Shown: positions 5,729 through 6,594 of the stretch, in pieces | Position numbering within the stretch: position 1 is the stretch's first letter | Layout: every line of letters starts with the position of its first letter | Assembly: GCA_913058555.1 (NCBI GenBank) | Contig: CAJXRJ010000433.1 | Location: forward strand, 1 to 6,594 | Origin: an uncultured bacterium | GTDB lineage: Bacteria > Planctomycetota > UBA1135 > GCA-002686595 | Length of the DNA stretch: 6,594 nucleotides | Reading direction: 5' to 3' | The notes under the pieces: generated by a model | The model's input: the letters and a program-made list of their open reading frames with translations, nothing else | Told to the model about the DNA's origin: nothing | Databases searched by the model: none | Made by a program: the position numbers and the translations under genes

Positions 5729-6594
5729 ATGCACTTGGCTCCCACCGCGACAACGAACCTTCCCCGTTCCCGGGAGAAGGCGCCATCAAGCCGATCCAAG
5801 GGTTCGCTCGTCGCTGCGATCCTCCTACTGACCGCCACGTCTGGGCTCTTCGCCTGCGGCGCAGTCCCCTTCCTCGATCGAGATCCCTCACTCCCCAGGG
5901 ACCGCGCCTCACGCTTCGATCGATTTGTGGACGAGGTCTACCTGTCCCTCGGTGATACGGCGCGTCCCCTCGAATGGGCCCAACGCAGGGCCCTCGATTC
6001 GCGCAGCGGTGACGGGGAATCGAGCGCATTTGGCCGCGGACAATGGAGCGCGGATCGCCGACAGCGGCTGCTTCGGGGCAATCTGGAGCGTCACCTCCTG
6101 CGGCTCGAGGACGAATTCCCAGCCACGCGATTCGACGAAGTCCGAGCCAGCACCGCGAGGATCCTTCAACGGGACCTGAGGCGCGCCCTCGACCTTTCGG
6201 ACACAGACGAAGTGGTGACCGCGAACCCTGAACTCCGGGAGCCAGTCCCCTCAGTATGGGCGGGAACTTGGACAGAAGCGCCATCCATCCTCTACCGAGA
6301 GCATCCGGCCCGCACGGCGGAACAGGTCCAGGACTGGCTGGACACGATCCAGTGGATGACCGACTCGAAGGAGGGATTCCCGGGCCTGAACGCCAAGGCC
6401 TTCGAGGAAGCCTACGGGCCCCGCGCGACCTACATCGCGAAGGCCCTCTTCGCCGACGTCAGTCGCAGGCAAGCATCCACGGGCAGCGGGCTCGCGGCGG
6501 ACCCGTTCCTCGGGCCCCTGAGGGAGGCACGTGCCGCCTTGACCGGCCCTGAGAGCTTGCGGCTTGCGGACGCCGACGATGGACCCCTGGAACG
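5729..6594 (+). CDS. Unrecognised lipoprotein, 3' end beyond the window
   Basis: An open frame of 288 codons runs from the ATG at 5729 to the window edge with no stop, so the gene is incomplete at its 3' end. Residues 11-24 are basic (RSREK, RSK), followed by a hydrophobic core (LVAAILLLTATSGLFA) and Cys43 in a LFAC lipobox, so a lipidated, exported protein is likely. The mature part is rich in Arg, Leu, Asp and Glu and looks mostly helical, for example residues 101-155 and 194-250. I do not recognise a family, and no catalytic motif stands out. Third codon positions are strongly G/C, about 50 of 54 codons across 6299-6460, which supports coding. It also argues against the long open frame on the opposite strand (5616-6284). 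A TTG at 5717 could be an alternative start, with GAAGG twelve bases before it. Its function and any link to the divergent apaG unit are unknown. Confidence 0.77.
   Translation, partial: MHLAPTATTNLPRSREKAPSSRSKGSLVAAILLLTATSGLFACGAVPFLDRDPSLPRDRASRFDRFVDEVYLSLGDTARPLEWAQRRALDSRSGDGESSAFGRGQWSADRRQRLLRGNLERHLLRLEDEFPATRFDEVRASTARILQRDLRRALDLSDTDEVVTANPELREPVPSVWAGTWTEAPSILYREHPARTAEQVQDWLDTIQWMTDSKEGFPGLNAKAFEEAYGPRATYIAKALFADVSRRQASTGSGLAADPFLGPLREARAALTGPESLRLADADDGPLE

Noticed and set aside
5616..6284. 222-codon minus-strand frame opposite the terminal lipoprotein
   Set aside because: Its translation is Arg/Gly/Pro-rich with no motifs, whereas the plus frame has a signal peptide, a lipobox and strong third-position G/C.

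Overview
This is a GC-rich bacterial window, apparently from a short-read assembly: positions 4-37 are an intact Illumina Nextera transposase adapter, so real genomic sequence begins at about 38. High G+C at third codon positions, a lipoprotein with a long Gly/Ser/Pro/Glu/Thr-rich linker, and non-ATG starts would fit a Myxococcota-like (deltaproteobacterial) or similar GC-rich free-living lineage. That placement is inference; no marker gene fixes it.

Layout. (1) 119-2154, minus strand: a two-gene unit. A secreted lipoprotein with a degenerate serine beta-lactamase/PBP-like domain (1195-2154) overlaps by an ATGA the start of a Rieske non-haem iron oxygenase alpha subunit (119-1198). (2) 2248-3030, plus strand: a TerC-family integral membrane protein, divergent from the lipoprotein. 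(3) 3043-3074: a strong inverted repeat between convergent genes, probably a bidirectional terminator, which includes the stop codon of the next gene. (4) 3056-5478, minus strand: apaG (5071-5478), a small-domain class I methyltransferase with an NPPF motif (4249-4944) and a threonine synthase-like PLP enzyme (3056-4243). The last two are 5 bases apart and surely co-transcribed; apaG lies 126 bases upstream in the same direction. (5) 5479-5728: a divergent intergenic region of about 250 bases that should hold promoters for both directions. (6) 5729-6594, plus strand: an unrecognised lipoprotein that runs off the window without a stop codon.

Most of the window is ordinary metabolism and housekeeping: threonine biosynthesis, ApaG, metal-related membrane transport and a methyltransferase. 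The unusual part is the translationally coupled pair of a Rieske oxygenase and a beta-lactamase-fold lipoprotein. In the lipoprotein the catalytic SxxK tetrad appears to be replaced by RMNE, which makes it a probable pseudoenzyme. The threonine synthase is also mildly atypical in its N-terminal and C-terminal signature positions. I see no CRISPR array, tRNA, rRNA, transposase or phage gene.
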